Shown: positions 17,645-26,391 of the stretch, one piece after another
Position numbering within the stretch: position 1 is the stretch's first letter
How the letters are laid out: every line of letters begins with the position of its first letter
Program-made: the position numbers and the translations under genes
From: Fimbriiglobus ruber
GTDB taxonomy: Bacteria > Planctomycetota > Planctomycetia > Gemmatales > Gemmataceae
DNA length: 64,000 nucleotides
Direction of reading: 5' to 3'
Assembly (NCBI RefSeq): GCF_002197845.1
Contig: NZ_NIDE01000007.1
Location: 1-64,000, forward strand
Notes under the pieces: model-generated
Database searches by the model: none
The model's input: the letters and a program-made list of their open reading frames with translations, nothing else
Told to the model about the DNA's origin: nothing

Positions 17645-18225
17645 AGCATTTTCACTTCCAGTCTGGCGGCTGACCCATGATCGTTGTTTTCAAGCGTTAC
17701 GGCCGCCCCCGCTTGCTATAGGTCTTTACGCCGGAGGCGTTGCAGCGATTAGCCGGTGGTTGAGCGCAGCGACACCACCGGTTCTTCCAGTCTGGCGGCT
17801 GACCCATGATCGTTGTTTTCAAGCGTTACGGCCGCCCCCGCTTGCTATAGGTCTTTACGCCGGAGGCGTTGCAGCGATTAGCCGGTGGTTGAGCGCAGCG
17901 ACACCACCGGTTCTTCCTGGCGGCTGACCCATGATCGTTGTTTTCAAGCGTTACGGCCGCCCCCGCTTGCTATAGGTCTTTACGCCGGAGGCGTTGCAGC
18001 GATTAGCCGGTGGTTGAGCGCAGCGACACCACCGGTTCACTGCGACCCCGACCGGAGTGGCAATCGCGAACCGGTGGTGTCGCTGCGCTCAACCACCGGC
18101 TAATCGCTGTAACGCCTCCGGCGTAAAGATTAGAACATTTTTACCTCCAATCTGGCGGCTGACCCGTGATCGTTGGCCTTTAAGATCAAGGTTGGGTCGC
18201 CAGACTGAGAGTAAAAGTGCTCTAA
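17641..18225. mobile_element. 585-bp element with inverted termini and internal direct repeats
   Basis: The left end TTAGAGCATTTTCACTTCCA, continuing into GTCTGGCG, matches the reverse complement of the right end (TTAGAGCACTTTTACTCTCA, then GTCTGGCG) over about 27-28 bp with a few mismatches. Inside are three direct repeats of about 129 bp and an inverted partial copy at 18067-18130. No ORF resembles a transposase, and no target-site duplication was seen. It may be a non-autonomous transposable element or an expanded palindromic repeat. The fabI stop codon is formed by its first bases. Confidence 0.7.
17656..18038 (+). repeat. Three tandem copies of a 125-129-bp unit
   Basis: Units at 17656-17784, 17785-17913 and 17914-18038. 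The third lacks four bases (AGTC) near its start. Each unit includes CGGAGGCGTTGCAGCGATTA and GAGCGCAGCGACACCACCGG. An inverted partial copy lies at 18067-18130. The unit is far too long and unspaced for a CRISPR repeat. Confidence 0.92.
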
Positions 18226-18250
18226 GACTGAAGGTTAAGGACGGATTGAA

Positions 18251-18306
18251 GCGGGCCGGGCGGCGCGGGAAAACATCTTAACGTTTTCCCGCGCCGCCCG
18301 GCCCGC
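18251..18306. repeat. Perfect 24-bp-arm palindrome
   Basis: GCGGGCCGGGCGGCGCGGGA (+AAAC) pairs exactly with its reverse complement at 18283-18306 around the 8-base loop ATCTTAAC. It lies between the 585-bp element and the DUF1016 relic. It could terminate transcription from the fabI side. Confidence 0.7.
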
Positions 18307-18384
18307 GTCGTACACATCCTTGAACGCGCTTCAAATCGGTTACTTCGTCCCGCGGCAGAAGAGACTTCCCCACCAATTCAAGGT

Positions 18385-19014
18385 GTGGGCGAACATGGCA
18401 AAGCGTACGAACTCGGCCGGCGCATCGTGGAGTTCGAGCAGGGCGGGAAGGAACGCGCCGAGTATGGTGAGGAACGACTCAAGCGGCGCGGTAAAGATCT
18501 TTCAGAGCAATTCGGGCGGGGACTCGGTTGGCGCAACCTCTTCTCGATGCGGGCCTTTTACCGTGGTTGGGAACCCCATCAGATGGCCCCTGGCAAACTT
18601 CAGGTTCGGGCAAAGGACTCTTCGGGTGAGAAATTGCAGACAGCGTCTGCAATTTCTCACCCGCTACTCGCCGCGGAAACTTTTCCCCTTCCGTCGTCCC
18701 ATTACGTCCGACTGATGACCGTGCCGAACCTGGCCGCCCGCCGGTTCTACGAGGAGGAAGCGATCAAGGGCGGGTAGTCCGTTGGGTAACGGCGTTGCTT
18801 GGGAGCGGGGCATCCCAAATCGGAGTAAAACTGCCGGGGCAGAAAAACCGCAGACACTGTCTGCGAAATTGAGGCCGTTCGAATCCACGGTGGTGGCGTC
18901 TTCATTCCCTCTTCCGTGGTCCCACCACGTCCAACTGCTGACCGTGCCGAACCTGGCCGCCCGCAGGTTCTACGAGGAGGAAGCGATCAGGGGTGGGCCG
19001 CCAGTTCGACAAAC
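18385..19014 (+). pseudogene. Decayed DUF1016 (YhcG/PDDEXK-type nuclease) gene
   Basis: The frame from 18385 reads LGRRIVEFEQGGKERAEYGE, then RLKRRGKDLSEQFGRGLGWR and NLFSMRAFYRGW, which is the N-terminal winged-helix part of DUF1016 proteins. It goes on to SSHYVRLMTVPNLAARRFYE and stops at 18777. A second, shifted copy of the last block (WSHHVQLLTVPNLAARRFYE, then EEAIRGGPPVRQ) lies at about 18900-19005, so part of the gene has been duplicated. The catalytic C-terminal nuclease domain is absent. DUF1016 proteins are often found in defence or recombination contexts. This is clearly a relic. Confidence 0.8.
18624..18662. repeat. Palindrome inside the DUF1016 relic
   Basis: Perfect 18-bp arms GGGTGAGAAATTGCAGAC/GTCTGCAATTTCTCACCC with a 3-base loop. 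It sits where intact DUF1016 genes have a short linker before the FPLPWS-type block, and is read through in frame. Confidence 0.7.
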
Positions 19015-19027
19015 AGGAAATTTTAAA

Positions 19028-19117
19028 GGCGAGCGGGGGATGTCAGTCCCCTGATTCTGAACCGTCGAATTATTCGGCGATAGTTCAGAATCAGGGGACT
19101 GACATCCCCCGCTCGCC
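19028..19117. repeat. Perfect 35-bp-arm palindrome
   Basis: Arms 19028-19062 and 19083-19117 are exact reverse complements, starting GGCGAGCGGGGGATGTCAGT, with a 20-base centre. The outer arm matches the palindrome at 9910-9943. It lies just past the stop of the minus-strand DUF1549 gene. Confidence 0.8.
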
Positions 19118-19175
19118 AAGTCAGAATCACGAGGACTCATCACGTCCCCCGCGCGCCGTTCTTCATTCTTAATTC

Positions 19176-21680
19176 TTAATGCCGGAACAGGAACTCGCGG
19201 GTGTTGATGACCGCCCAGAGGACGTCTTCCCACGCCCGCCGCTTGTCCTGGCCCTTCGCCACGTGCGCGAGGGCCGTTTTCACTTCCTCGGCGTCCGGCG
19301 TCCGGGCCAGGGCGGTCAGGTAAATCTCTTCGAGGATACTCTTCTCGGCCGTCTTTGCGCTCAGAAGCGGCCCGAGACGGTTGTTGGCGTTGCGGACCTT
19401 CTCGTTCACGGTCGGGCCGTTGATGAGTTGGAGCGCCTGGGCCAGGTTGCCGTCGCTCTCCCGCTCGCACTCACAGGCCAGTTCCCGGGCCGGCTGGCCG
19501 AACGTCTTCAGGAACGGGTGATTGATCTCGCCGTCCGGGAGCTGGATCGCCCGCGTCCCGGCCGGCAACCCGGCGAACTTCTCCGGCACGGCCGTCACGT
19601 CGCACAGGGCGTCGAGCAGTTGCTCGGCCGTGAGCAGTTTGGTGACGGCGTGCGAGAAGTACTTACCGTCGTCCTTGTTCGTCTCGTTCGGCTGGGCGGA
19701 GAGCTGGTACGTCCGCGACTTCATCACCGTCGAGACGATATGCCGCAGGTCGAACTGGTTGGCCGCGAAATCCTTGCCCAAAGCGTCGAGCAGTTCGTCG
19801 TTGCACGACGGGTTCGACTCGCGGAAGTCGTCGACCGGGTCGACGATCCCCTTGCCCATCAGGTGGAACCAGACCCGGTTAGCCACGGACTTGGCGAAGA
19901 ACGGGTTCTCCTTGGCCGTCAGCCACACGGCAAACGCCTCGCGGCGGTCGGCCCCCGGCTTCACATCCTGATCGCCGGAACCGGGGAACCGCGGCTTCAT
20001 GGTCTTCCCGGTCCGCGGCTGGGTCACTTCGCCGTCTCGCGTGGCCATGACCACCTCGGCTGTCGCCGCGTTCGGCCCCTTCGCCCCGGGATTGTTCTCC
20101 GGCGCAGGCTTGTTCTTCACCCGCGCGAAGATGGCCGCGAAGCCGTAGTAGTCGTCCTGCGTCCACCGCTCGAACGGGTGGTTGTGGCACTTCGCGCACT
20201 GCATACGGACACCGAGGAAGAGCTGGGCGGTCGACTCGGCGAGACCCTGCGGGTCTTTGGCGATTCGGTAGTAGTTCGCCGGCGGGTTCGTGAACGTGTT
20301 CCCGGTCGAGGTAATCAGGTCGCGTACGATCTGGTCGATCCCGGTGTTGGTGGCGATCTTCTCGCGGAGCCAGAGGTGGAAGGCATGGCTGCCCTTGAGC
20401 TGGATCGTCTTCCGGCTCGACCGCAGCACGTCCGCCCACTTCAGCGCCCAGAAGTCGGCGAACTCGGGCTCGGTCACGAGCCGGTCGACCAACTTGGCCC
20501 GCTTGTCGGCGGCCGCGTCGGCCAGGAACACCTTGGCTTCCCCGGCGGTCGGCATGCGGCCGATCGCGTCGAGGTACGCCCGGCGGACGAACTCCGCGTC
20601 CGTGCAGACGTCGGACGGCAGGATCGTCATCTGCCGCAGCTTGGCGAAAACGTGCTTGTCGATGAACGATGGCTCGGGCGGATTCGTCCAGGCGAAGTTG
20701 GCCCGCGGTTCGAGGTACGTGAGGCGGACGGACACCATTTCTTCCAGGTAGCGGACGAGAACCGCGACCTCGCCCGGCCGCTTGAATTCGACGAGCCCGT
20801 TCAGGTTCACGTCGGCAATGGCCGGGTCGCTACAGCTGAAGTTGGTGAGCCGGGTCACGTCCCGCTTAGCCCCGTCCGCGTAGGTCGCGGTGACGGATAG
20901 TTGCTGCCACTTGGCCGGCGCGAGCAGGACGCGGGCGCCGGGGGCGACATCCAGGCTCTTGACCGCCGGGAGCGAGGTCGAATCATCTTGCAACCCCTCG
21001 GCGAGCCACGTCGAGATGGCTTCCGACGGGTAGCTCGACCCGCCGAACCGCGCCCCGCCCTCGTGAGGTACGCGACCGAGGCCTTTGAGCAGGATCAGGG
21101 CGGCGTCCGGGTTGTGGCGGTCGGACCGGCGGCCGAACTGTTCGCGGGTGAGTTGGTTGTAGTCAGCTGCCGGGTCGAAACCGCGGAGGCTGAGCTTGAA
21201 CCCGTTCTTGCCACTCGGCGTCCCGTGACAGGCTCCCATGTTGCAGCCGCCGACGTTGAACGCGGCCATGACGTCGTGCCGGAAGCTGACCGGCTTCGGC
21301 TGGTCGAGGCCCGCGATCGTAACGGCGACCGTCGTTTCCTTTCCGCCGGCCGACAGGGTCAGCGTCGCGGTGCCGTTCTTCGCCCCGCGGAGGAAGAGTC
21401 CCTCGCCCACGGTGAGGACGTCCGACTTGTCGCTCTTCGCGGCCACGGCCCACGTCAGGTCGCGGACCACGCCGTTCGGGTAAGTCCCGGTCACGACGAG
21501 TTGCCGCACGTCCCGCGGGCCGGTCAGGGTGACGGCGGCTGGGGCGACGGTGAGTGACGCGGGTTGGCCGACGAGGGCGGTTTTGTCGTCGTCGGAAGGC
21601 GGACTGGCGTAAGCGGATGAAAGCGAGAGGATAGCGGCCGCGCAGACGACTGCGGCCGTCGAAAGGAACCTACTGGTCAT
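19176..21680 (-). CDS. Secreted DUF1549/DUF1553 protein with CxxCH-type motifs
   Basis: An 834-residue protein. The signal peptide is SRFLSTAAVVCAAAILSLSS; the ATG at 21680 has GAGGG eight bases upstream and is preferred to 21698. Two Big2/Ig-like segments (about 30-110 and 220-320) flank a cytochrome-like stretch with CNMGACHG. PSCyt2/DUF1549 follows (about 340-545), with CAKCHNHPFERWTQDDYYGF, and then PSD1/DUF1553 to the end (AWEDVLWAVINTREFLFRH). These proteins are abundant and paralogous in planctomycetes, usually followed by a DUF1501 gene; here that partner is missing. Heme attachment at CxxCH is plausible but unproven. Some authors link the family to polysaccharide use; no such partner is visible here. 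Confidence 0.92.
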   Translation of the reverse strand: MTSRFLSTAAVVCAAAILSLSSAYASPPSDDDKTALVGQPASLTVAPAAVTLTGPRDVRQLVVTGTYPNGVVRDLTWAVAAKSDKSDVLTVGEGLFLRGAKNGTATLTLSAGGKETTVAVTIAGLDQPKPVSFRHDVMAAFNVGGCNMGACHGTPSGKNGFKLSLRGFDPAADYNQLTREQFGRRSDRHNPDAALILLKGLGRVPHEGGARFGGSSYPSEAISTWLAEGLQDDSTSLPAVKSLDVAPGARVLLAPAKWQQLSVTATYADGAKRDVTRLTNFSCSDPAIADVNLNGLVEFKRPGEVAVLVRYLEEMVSVRLTYLEPRANFAWTNPPEPSFIDKHVFAKLRQMTILPSDVCTDAEFVRRAYLDAIGRMPTAGEAKVFLADAAADKRAKLVDRLVTEPEFADFWALKWADVLRSSRKTIQLKGSHAFHLWLREKIATNTGIDQIVRDLITSTGNTFTNPPANYYRIAKDPQGLAESTAQLFLGVRMQCAKCHNHPFERWTQDDYYGFAAIFARVKNKPAPENNPGAKGPNAATAEVVMATRDGEVTQPRTGKTMKPRFPGSGDQDVKPGADRREAFAVWLTAKENPFFAKSVANRVWFHLMGKGIVDPVDDFRESNPSCNDELLDALGKDFAANQFDLRHIVSTVMKSRTYQLSAQPNETNKDDGKYFSHAVTKLLTAEQLLDALCDVTAVPEKFAGLPAGTRAIQLPDGEINHPFLKTFGQPARELACECERESDGNLAQALQLINGPTVNEKVRNANNRLGPLLSAKTAEKSILEEIYLTALARTPDAEEVKTALAHVAKGQDKRRAWEDVLWAVINTREFLFRH

Positions 21681-22370
21681 CGTGGACCCTCGCAGCAAAG
21701 TGGTTCAGGGCGGCAAGAAGCGGCCCGGTAGGAGAACCCGTGGGAGTGCGTGTCCATAGGTTACCCGCTCCGGACGGCCGGAGCGAGGGGAAAAGTGAGA
21801 ATATCAGGGATCAAGGGCCGCTCCGAAGCGGCCCTGGTTTTCGAGAAGTTAGGACCGCGCGAACGTTCTCGCCAGGTCTTTCACCTCCCGAATCAGGATG
21901 TTATCCGCCGTCGGCCCCAATCTCCCGTGAACGAATCTCTCGGTCGAACCGACCGCACGACCGCGCAGAAACCGGCCCCGGCCCGCGCGTGCATGTCGAT
22001 GCCCGTCGACGAAACGCGGTCCACGGAGCCGGCCATTTTCCGTGCACGGATATCCTGGTCGGTCCACCGTCAGCAAACGCGATTTTAGGCGCAAAAAGCG
22101 CAGAAATTCCCTCGGGCCCAGGTTTCGCGGCCCCGGCGGCCCCCCGCGTCGCAACAGGCGGTCGGACACGGGCTCCCACCCATTCTTCCACCCGGTGTCC
22201 GCGATTAGTCTGAGATCTGAGGGGAAGAGCGATCCGCTCGGGATCGCGAGTCCGGACCGCGTCGACGGATCACGGCCCGGTCCGGAAGGGAACGATCGCT
22301 CACGGTCGCAATTTCCGGGAATTGATCTTTCGGTTGATCCTGAGCCGAAATTCACCCATCAATCCACGGA
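21681..22370. other. 690-base gap with one short hairpin, no supported gene
   Basis: None of the overlapping frames has a recognisable protein. A hairpin AGGGCCGC/GCGGCCCT at 21814-21835 is followed by GGTTTT on the + strand, so it may be a terminator or transcript boundary. The rest should carry the promoter of the minus-strand DUF1549 gene. Confidence 0.4.
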
Positions 22371-23318
22371 TTACGAGTGCGGCCCGGCCGCCCGGCGGCG
22401 CCGCCCACTCATCAGGTAGATCGCCGACCGGATCTCGGTCAGCGGGTCTCCCGCGGAATCAATACCGGCGACCCTTGGGATCGGATCGAAGATGATTTTC
22501 CACAACTCGGGATCGTGAGCATCGGCCTGCTGCGTCAGGGTGATAGTTCCGAACTCGACAACTTCGCGGTCGTTCGGCCAGACCGCGGAGGCGTCCGTCA
22601 CGTCGTCGCCGGCAGCCGCGAGCTGCACGCGGATGTGAAAAACCACCGGCCCGTGCGCCAGTCGTTCGCCGAGTTCGTCGGACAGGAAGTCGGCGGACTT
22701 TTTCTCGGCGTCTTCGGGCGACAGGTATTCGTTCCCGGCCGCCGGCGCGATCCGGAAGCGGCCGAATCGGGTCGCTCCGCTATCGTTCGTGAACTTGAAT
22801 GCCGTCACAGCGAAGAACGACTCCCGCGCATAGCTGGTGGGAATCGGCTTGGGGGCCGTCGCGAACTGGAAGGCCCGCGGGTGGGTTCCGAAGAAGGTTT
22901 CCAGGGGTGTCGGCTTCGGGGCGTCGGGACCGCTGAGCGGCACGGCGCGGAGGAACTCCAGAAACTCTTCCCCGGTGTGGACCGGGAAACCGTTGTGCGA
23001 ATGCGCGACAATGTCGGTGTGGACGTGGTCGGCGAGATGGAAGCGGATCGCGATCCCGCGGGGACCCGCGCCCCGCAAGTCGTTGTCGGGGATGGTGGGC
23101 AATCCCGCGGCGGCCGAGAACCGGACGACCACCGGCGTCGACGGCCGGCGGGCGTGATCGGCACGGGTCAACCCTGCGGCCCCGGGTGCGGGCGTAAACG
23201 TTCCCGTGCAGAACACGCCCTTGGCGTGGACGGGGCGAAAACCCGGGTGTGTCCCCGAGAGCGTGTCGAGGGCGTCGAGCAGGTTCTTGATGAGTGCCGG
23301 GTCCGCGTCGGTCGCCAT
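22371..23318 (-). CDS. Catalase-family peroxidase (SrpA-like)
   Basis: A 315-residue protein with the catalase fold but lacking the large catalase C-terminal parts, as in SrpA-type heme peroxidases. Recognisable segments are HPGFRPVHAKGVFCTGTFTP (distal histidine region), VVVRFSAAAGLPTIPDND, PRGIAIRFHL, HSHNGFPVHTGEEFLEFLRA, and the C-terminal DPLTEIRSAIYLMSGRR, whose tyrosine is in the position of the heme ligand. The ATG at 23318 has GGAG eight bases upstream; the longer upstream frame is not needed. No signal peptide. It probably uses peroxides as oxidant; the reductant is unknown. It is unrelated by position to the catalase at the left edge. Confidence 0.9.
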   Translation of the reverse strand: MATDADPALIKNLLDALDTLSGTHPGFRPVHAKGVFCTGTFTPAPGAAGLTRADHARRPSTPVVVRFSAAAGLPTIPDNDLRGAGPRGIAIRFHLADHVHTDIVAHSHNGFPVHTGEEFLEFLRAVPLSGPDAPKPTPLETFFGTHPRAFQFATAPKPIPTSYARESFFAVTAFKFTNDSGATRFGRFRIAPAAGNEYLSPEDAEKKSADFLSDELGERLAHGPVVFHIRVQLAAAGDDVTDASAVWPNDREVVEFGTITLTQQADAHDPELWKIIFDPIPRVAGIDSAGDPLTEIRSAIYLMSGRRRRAAGPHS

Positions 23319-23484
23319 GCCGTTAGCTCCAATAAGTGTTGCCCAACGTGGCAAAGTGAAAAAGCCCGCTACCACTATAAGGCGGCGCGGGCGGACAGAA
23401 TCGAAGTGATGTGTACCAGCCGTTTCAACCCGATCCGCGCTCACGGGACCGCGTCGAGCCCCGCGCGCCACCAACCGCCGTCGA

Positions 23485-24351
23485 CTACTCGGCGACGCAA
23501 GGGTTCTTCAGAACGCCGATCTTCTCGATCTCGACTTCGACCACGTCGCCGGCTTTGAGGAGGATCGGCGGCTTCCGCGCGATCCCGACGCCCGGCGGCG
23601 TGCCGGTGAAGATCAGGTCGCCCGGTTCGAGGGTGATCACTTGCGACAGGAAGGCGAGCAGGGCGGGGACGCCGAAGATGAATTCCTTCGTGTTCGAGTT
23701 CTGCAGCGTTTGGCCGTTTAGTCGCAGTTGAATTTGCAGCTTGTGCGGGTCGGTGAGTTCGTCGGTGGTGACGACGACCGGCCCGATCGGAGCGAACGTG
23801 TCAAACGTCTTCCCGATGATCCACTGCTTCTCCGCCCCGCGAAACTGCCAGTCGCGCCCGGAGACGTCGTGCCCGCAGGTGTAACCGCCGACGTAGTCGA
23901 ACGCGGAGGCGTCGTTCGGGATGTGTTTTCCGGTCTTGCCGATGACGACGACGAGTTCGGCTTCGTAGTCGACTTCCTTGGAGACCTTCGGGATTTTGAT
24001 CGGGTCGCCCTGACCGACGAGCGTGTTCGCGAATTTGCCGAAGACGACCGGCTCCGTCGGGATCGGTTTGCCGCCTTCGATCGCGTGGTCGCGGTAGTTC
24101 AGCCCGATGCAAAGGATCTTGGACGGGTCGGGGATGGGCGGCAGGATCTTGACGGCGTCGGCGGCGTACTTGACCGCATGGGGAGACGCGGCGGCTTCGG
24201 CGGCCGCCTTGCGGACGGTGGCGCTGGCGGCGAGCAGGTGTTTGACCGACGTGGGCAGGCCGGGGTCGGTGGCGTGGAGGTCGACGAAGTGGTTGCCGAC
24301 CTGGGCGGCGGCGCGGGGTCCGTGCGGGGTGAGAATCGTGGCGAGGCGCAT
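23485..24351 (-). CDS. Fumarylacetoacetate hydrolase (FAH) family protein
   Basis: A 289-residue protein of the FAH superfamily, which includes hydrolases, decarboxylases and isomerases of beta-dicarbonyl acids. The N-terminal domain is MRLATILTPHGPRAAAQVGN. The catalytic domain starts about residue 80 with KILCIGLNYRDHAIEGGKPI and has the metal-binding EVDYEAELVVVIGKTGK and GYTCGHDVSGRDWQ, ending GDLIFTGTPPGVGIARKP. The ATG at 24351 has GGAG about seven bases upstream. No aromatic-degradation genes are nearby, so the substrate is open; acylpyruvate hydrolase or oxaloacetate decarboxylase activity are both common in this subgroup. Confidence 0.93.
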   Translation of the reverse strand: MRLATILTPHGPRAAAQVGNHFVDLHATDPGLPTSVKHLLAASATVRKAAAEAAASPHAVKYAADAVKILPPIPDPSKILCIGLNYRDHAIEGGKPIPTEPVVFGKFANTLVGQGDPIKIPKVSKEVDYEAELVVVIGKTGKHIPNDASAFDYVGGYTCGHDVSGRDWQFRGAEKQWIIGKTFDTFAPIGPVVVTTDELTDPHKLQIQLRLNGQTLQNSNTKEFIFGVPALLAFLSQVITLEPGDLIFTGTPPGVGIARKPPILLKAGDVVEVEIEKIGVLKNPCVAE

Positions 24352-24576
24352 GGATAGCTCCGGGTAGGCGGAAGAAGTCAGGGGGCTATTCTCACGTCTG
24401 GCCCGCCCCGGGACCAGTTCCTCGCCCGACAAATCCGCCATCTCCGCGGCCCGCGCCGCGTCGCGGCCGACCCGGGCCGACGGGCCGCCCACTCTCACAA
24501 TTGGGGTGGCGGCCGCCGGCGCGACTCCGGTACACTTTTGCCCCCAGTCCGGTTACCGATCTCCCGAGGCGACCCG

Positions 24577-25728
24577 ATGACGGTGGTTTTGATCTGTACT
24601 TTGTTTCTGGCGGCCGCGACCGCGGCGTGTTTGTATTACGCCGTCCTGACCACTCTCGGGTGGCTCGCGGCGAGTCAGCCGGGCGAAGTGGCCGCGGAGC
24701 CGCGGCACGCGTTCACGGTCCTCATCCCGGCGCACGACGAAGAGCAAGGGCTGCCCGCGACGGTCCACTCCGCGCTCGCGGCCGATTATCCGACCGCGAA
24801 ACGGCGGGTACTCGTCGTGGCCGACAACTGCTCCGATCGGACGGCGGAAGTCGCGAGGGCCGCCGGGGCCGAATGCGTCGAGCGGTACGACGACGACCTG
24901 CGCGGGAAAGGGTACGCCCTGGCTTACGCGATGCCGTACGCCCTCGGCCCCGAGACGGACGCGGTCGTGGTGATCGACGCGGACTGCGAACTGGCCGCCG
25001 ACGCGCTCCACGTACTCGACGCGGCCCTGACCCGTGGCGCTGCCGTCGCTCAGTCGGCCGTCATCTCCCGCAACCCGCAGGTGCAACCGGCCGGTCTAGT
25101 CGCGATGGTCGGCTCGGTGATCGAGAACGGCGTCTCGGCCGGCCTCGACCGGCTCGGAATGGCGGTTCCCCTCCGCGGCACCGGCATGGTGTTCCGCCGC
25201 GACGTGTTGGAACGCTTCCCCTGGACCGCGTTCGGCCTGACCGAGGACGCGGAGTACGGCGCGAAGCTGGCCGCGGCCGGCGAGCGCGTCCGGTTCGTGG
25301 CGAACGCCCTGGTGCGAAGCGAGGCCCCGCCGGACACGACGGCCCTCTACACCCAGCGCCGCCGCTGGCGGACGGCCCTCTTTTCCGGCGGCCAGTCGTG
25401 GGTCCACCGGGCGTTTCGCAGCAAGCCGCTGGTCTTGACCCACCTGTTTGCGACGGCGGTCGTTACGTCGGCGTGCGCGGGTATGGGCTGGCTCTCGCCC
25501 GCGTGGGAGGTCGGCCTGGGTGCGTGGGCGGTCGCTCTCCTGGGGCTGACGTGTCTTGTGTACCTGCGGGCGATGCGCCGCGCCGACCAGGACGCGAGTG
25601 GCGTACTCGGCTTATGGCGGGCGGCCGTGGTGGTGACGCGGCTGGCGTGGGTCACTGCGGCCGGACTCGTCAAGCGGAGCGCGACGTGGGAGCGGACGCC
25701 GCGGGCGACCCGCGCGGTGGCCCCGTGA
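24577..25728 (+). CDS. Membrane glycosyltransferase family 2
   Basis: A 383-residue inner-membrane GT2 enzyme. One N-terminal membrane helix (VVLICTLFLAAATAACLYYA) precedes the GT-A domain: FTVLIPAHDEEQGLPATVHS, VVADNCSDRTAEVA, VVVIDADCEL (DxD-type metal site) and LTEDAEYG (acid/base region). The QRRRW motif (TQRRRWRTALF, about residue 270) marks the processive cellulose/chitin/hyaluronan synthase type. About three membrane helices follow at the C-terminus. The ATG at 24577 follows CGAGG. It overlaps the deacetylase gene by four bases (GTGA), so the two are translationally coupled. The pair recalls NodC-NodB and PNAG synthesis, where a polymer or oligomer of N-acetylglucosamine is made and deacetylated. 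Confidence 0.9.
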   Translation: MTVVLICTLFLAAATAACLYYAVLTTLGWLAASQPGEVAAEPRHAFTVLIPAHDEEQGLPATVHSALAADYPTAKRRVLVVADNCSDRTAEVARAAGAECVERYDDDLRGKGYALAYAMPYALGPETDAVVVIDADCELAADALHVLDAALTRGAAVAQSAVISRNPQVQPAGLVAMVGSVIENGVSAGLDRLGMAVPLRGTGMVFRRDVLERFPWTAFGLTEDAEYGAKLAAAGERVRFVANALVRSEAPPDTTALYTQRRRWRTALFSGGQSWVHRAFRSKPLVLTHLFATAVVTSACAGMGWLSPAWEVGLGAWAVALLGLTCLVYLRAMRRADQDASGVLGLWRAAVVVTRLAWVTAAGLVKRSATWERTPRATRAVAP

Positions 25729-26348
25729 CGCCGACGTTCGCGGCCCGACCCGGGTGGGCCAAGCGGCTCATCCCGGACAGGGTCGTCCGCCGGCAGGCCA
25801 GCCGCGGCGCGACCATCCAGCTCACCTTCGACGACGGCCCGGACCCGGAAACGACCCCCGGGGTGTTGGATCGCCTGGAGGAATACGGCCTCCGGGCCAC
25901 CTTTTTCCTGGTCGGCAATCGCGTCGCCCGAGCCCCGCACGTCGTCCGGCGGATTCGCGAAGCCGGCCACGTCCTCGGCAACCACACCTTCTCGCACGCG
26001 GTGCCGTCGTACTTCAGCACCCGCGCCGCGTGGCGGGAAGTCGCCACTTGCCAGCGCATCGTCGCCGAGGCGGCCGGCGCCGCGCCGACGCTGTTCCGCC
26101 CGCCGCTGGGCCGACTCACGCCCGGACTGGTAGCCGCAGCCTGGGCACACGGTCTGGCCGTAACGAACTGGTCGCTCGATAGCGGCGACTGGCAGTGCCG
26201 ATCAGCAGAGGATGCCGACCGCTGCGCACGCGAAACGCTGGACCGGATCCGCCCGGGCGACATCCTGCTCTTTCACGACGACCACCCTTATATCGGGCGC
26301 ATTCTGGACGTGGTGTTGCCCGTTGTCTTGGGTAGTGGACCGGCGTAG
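25725..26348 (+). CDS. Polysaccharide deacetylase (NodB domain)
   Basis: A 207-residue carbohydrate esterase family 4 enzyme. All five NodB motifs are visible: TFDDGPD (metal and catalytic base), HTFSH (H-x3-H metal ligands), RPPLGR, DSGDW, and ILLFHDDH (catalytic histidine). The start is GTG at 25725 inside GTGA, the stop of the upstream GT2 gene; a much longer open frame upstream is antisense to reason, since GT2 occupies that DNA. There is no signal peptide, so the enzyme may act on the cytoplasmic side or with the membrane transferase. Likely substrate: N-acetyl groups of an amino-sugar glycan. Confidence 0.94.
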   Translation: MTPTFAARPGWAKRLIPDRVVRRQASRGATIQLTFDDGPDPETTPGVLDRLEEYGLRATFFLVGNRVARAPHVVRRIREAGHVLGNHTFSHAVPSYFSTRAAWREVATCQRIVAEAAGAAPTLFRPPLGRLTPGLVAAAWAHGLAVTNWSLDSGDWQCRSAEDADRCARETLDRIRPGDILLFHDDHPYIGRILDVVLPVVLGSGPA

Positions 26349-26391
26349 GGCATCCCAGCACTTCTACCCGGCGGTGACAGATCGGCGGCGA

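Noticed and set aside
17656-18130. Regularly spaced repeats that could suggest a CRISPR array
   Set aside because: The units are about 129 bp, head-to-tail without unique spacers, and no cas genes are present.
18070-18130. Small coding frames through the 129-bp repeats
   Set aside because: The same short frames recur in each repeat copy and on both strands; they follow from the repeat and show no protein features.
22377-23558. A 393-codon plus-strand frame over the SrpA-like gene
   Set aside because: Antisense shadow; the minus-strand frame carries all catalase-family motifs and a ribosome-binding site.
24501-25724. A long open frame upstream of the NodB gene in the same frame
   Set aside because: The DNA is occupied by the GT2 gene with all its motifs; the extra frame is Arg/Gly-rich GC-bias sequence with no domain.
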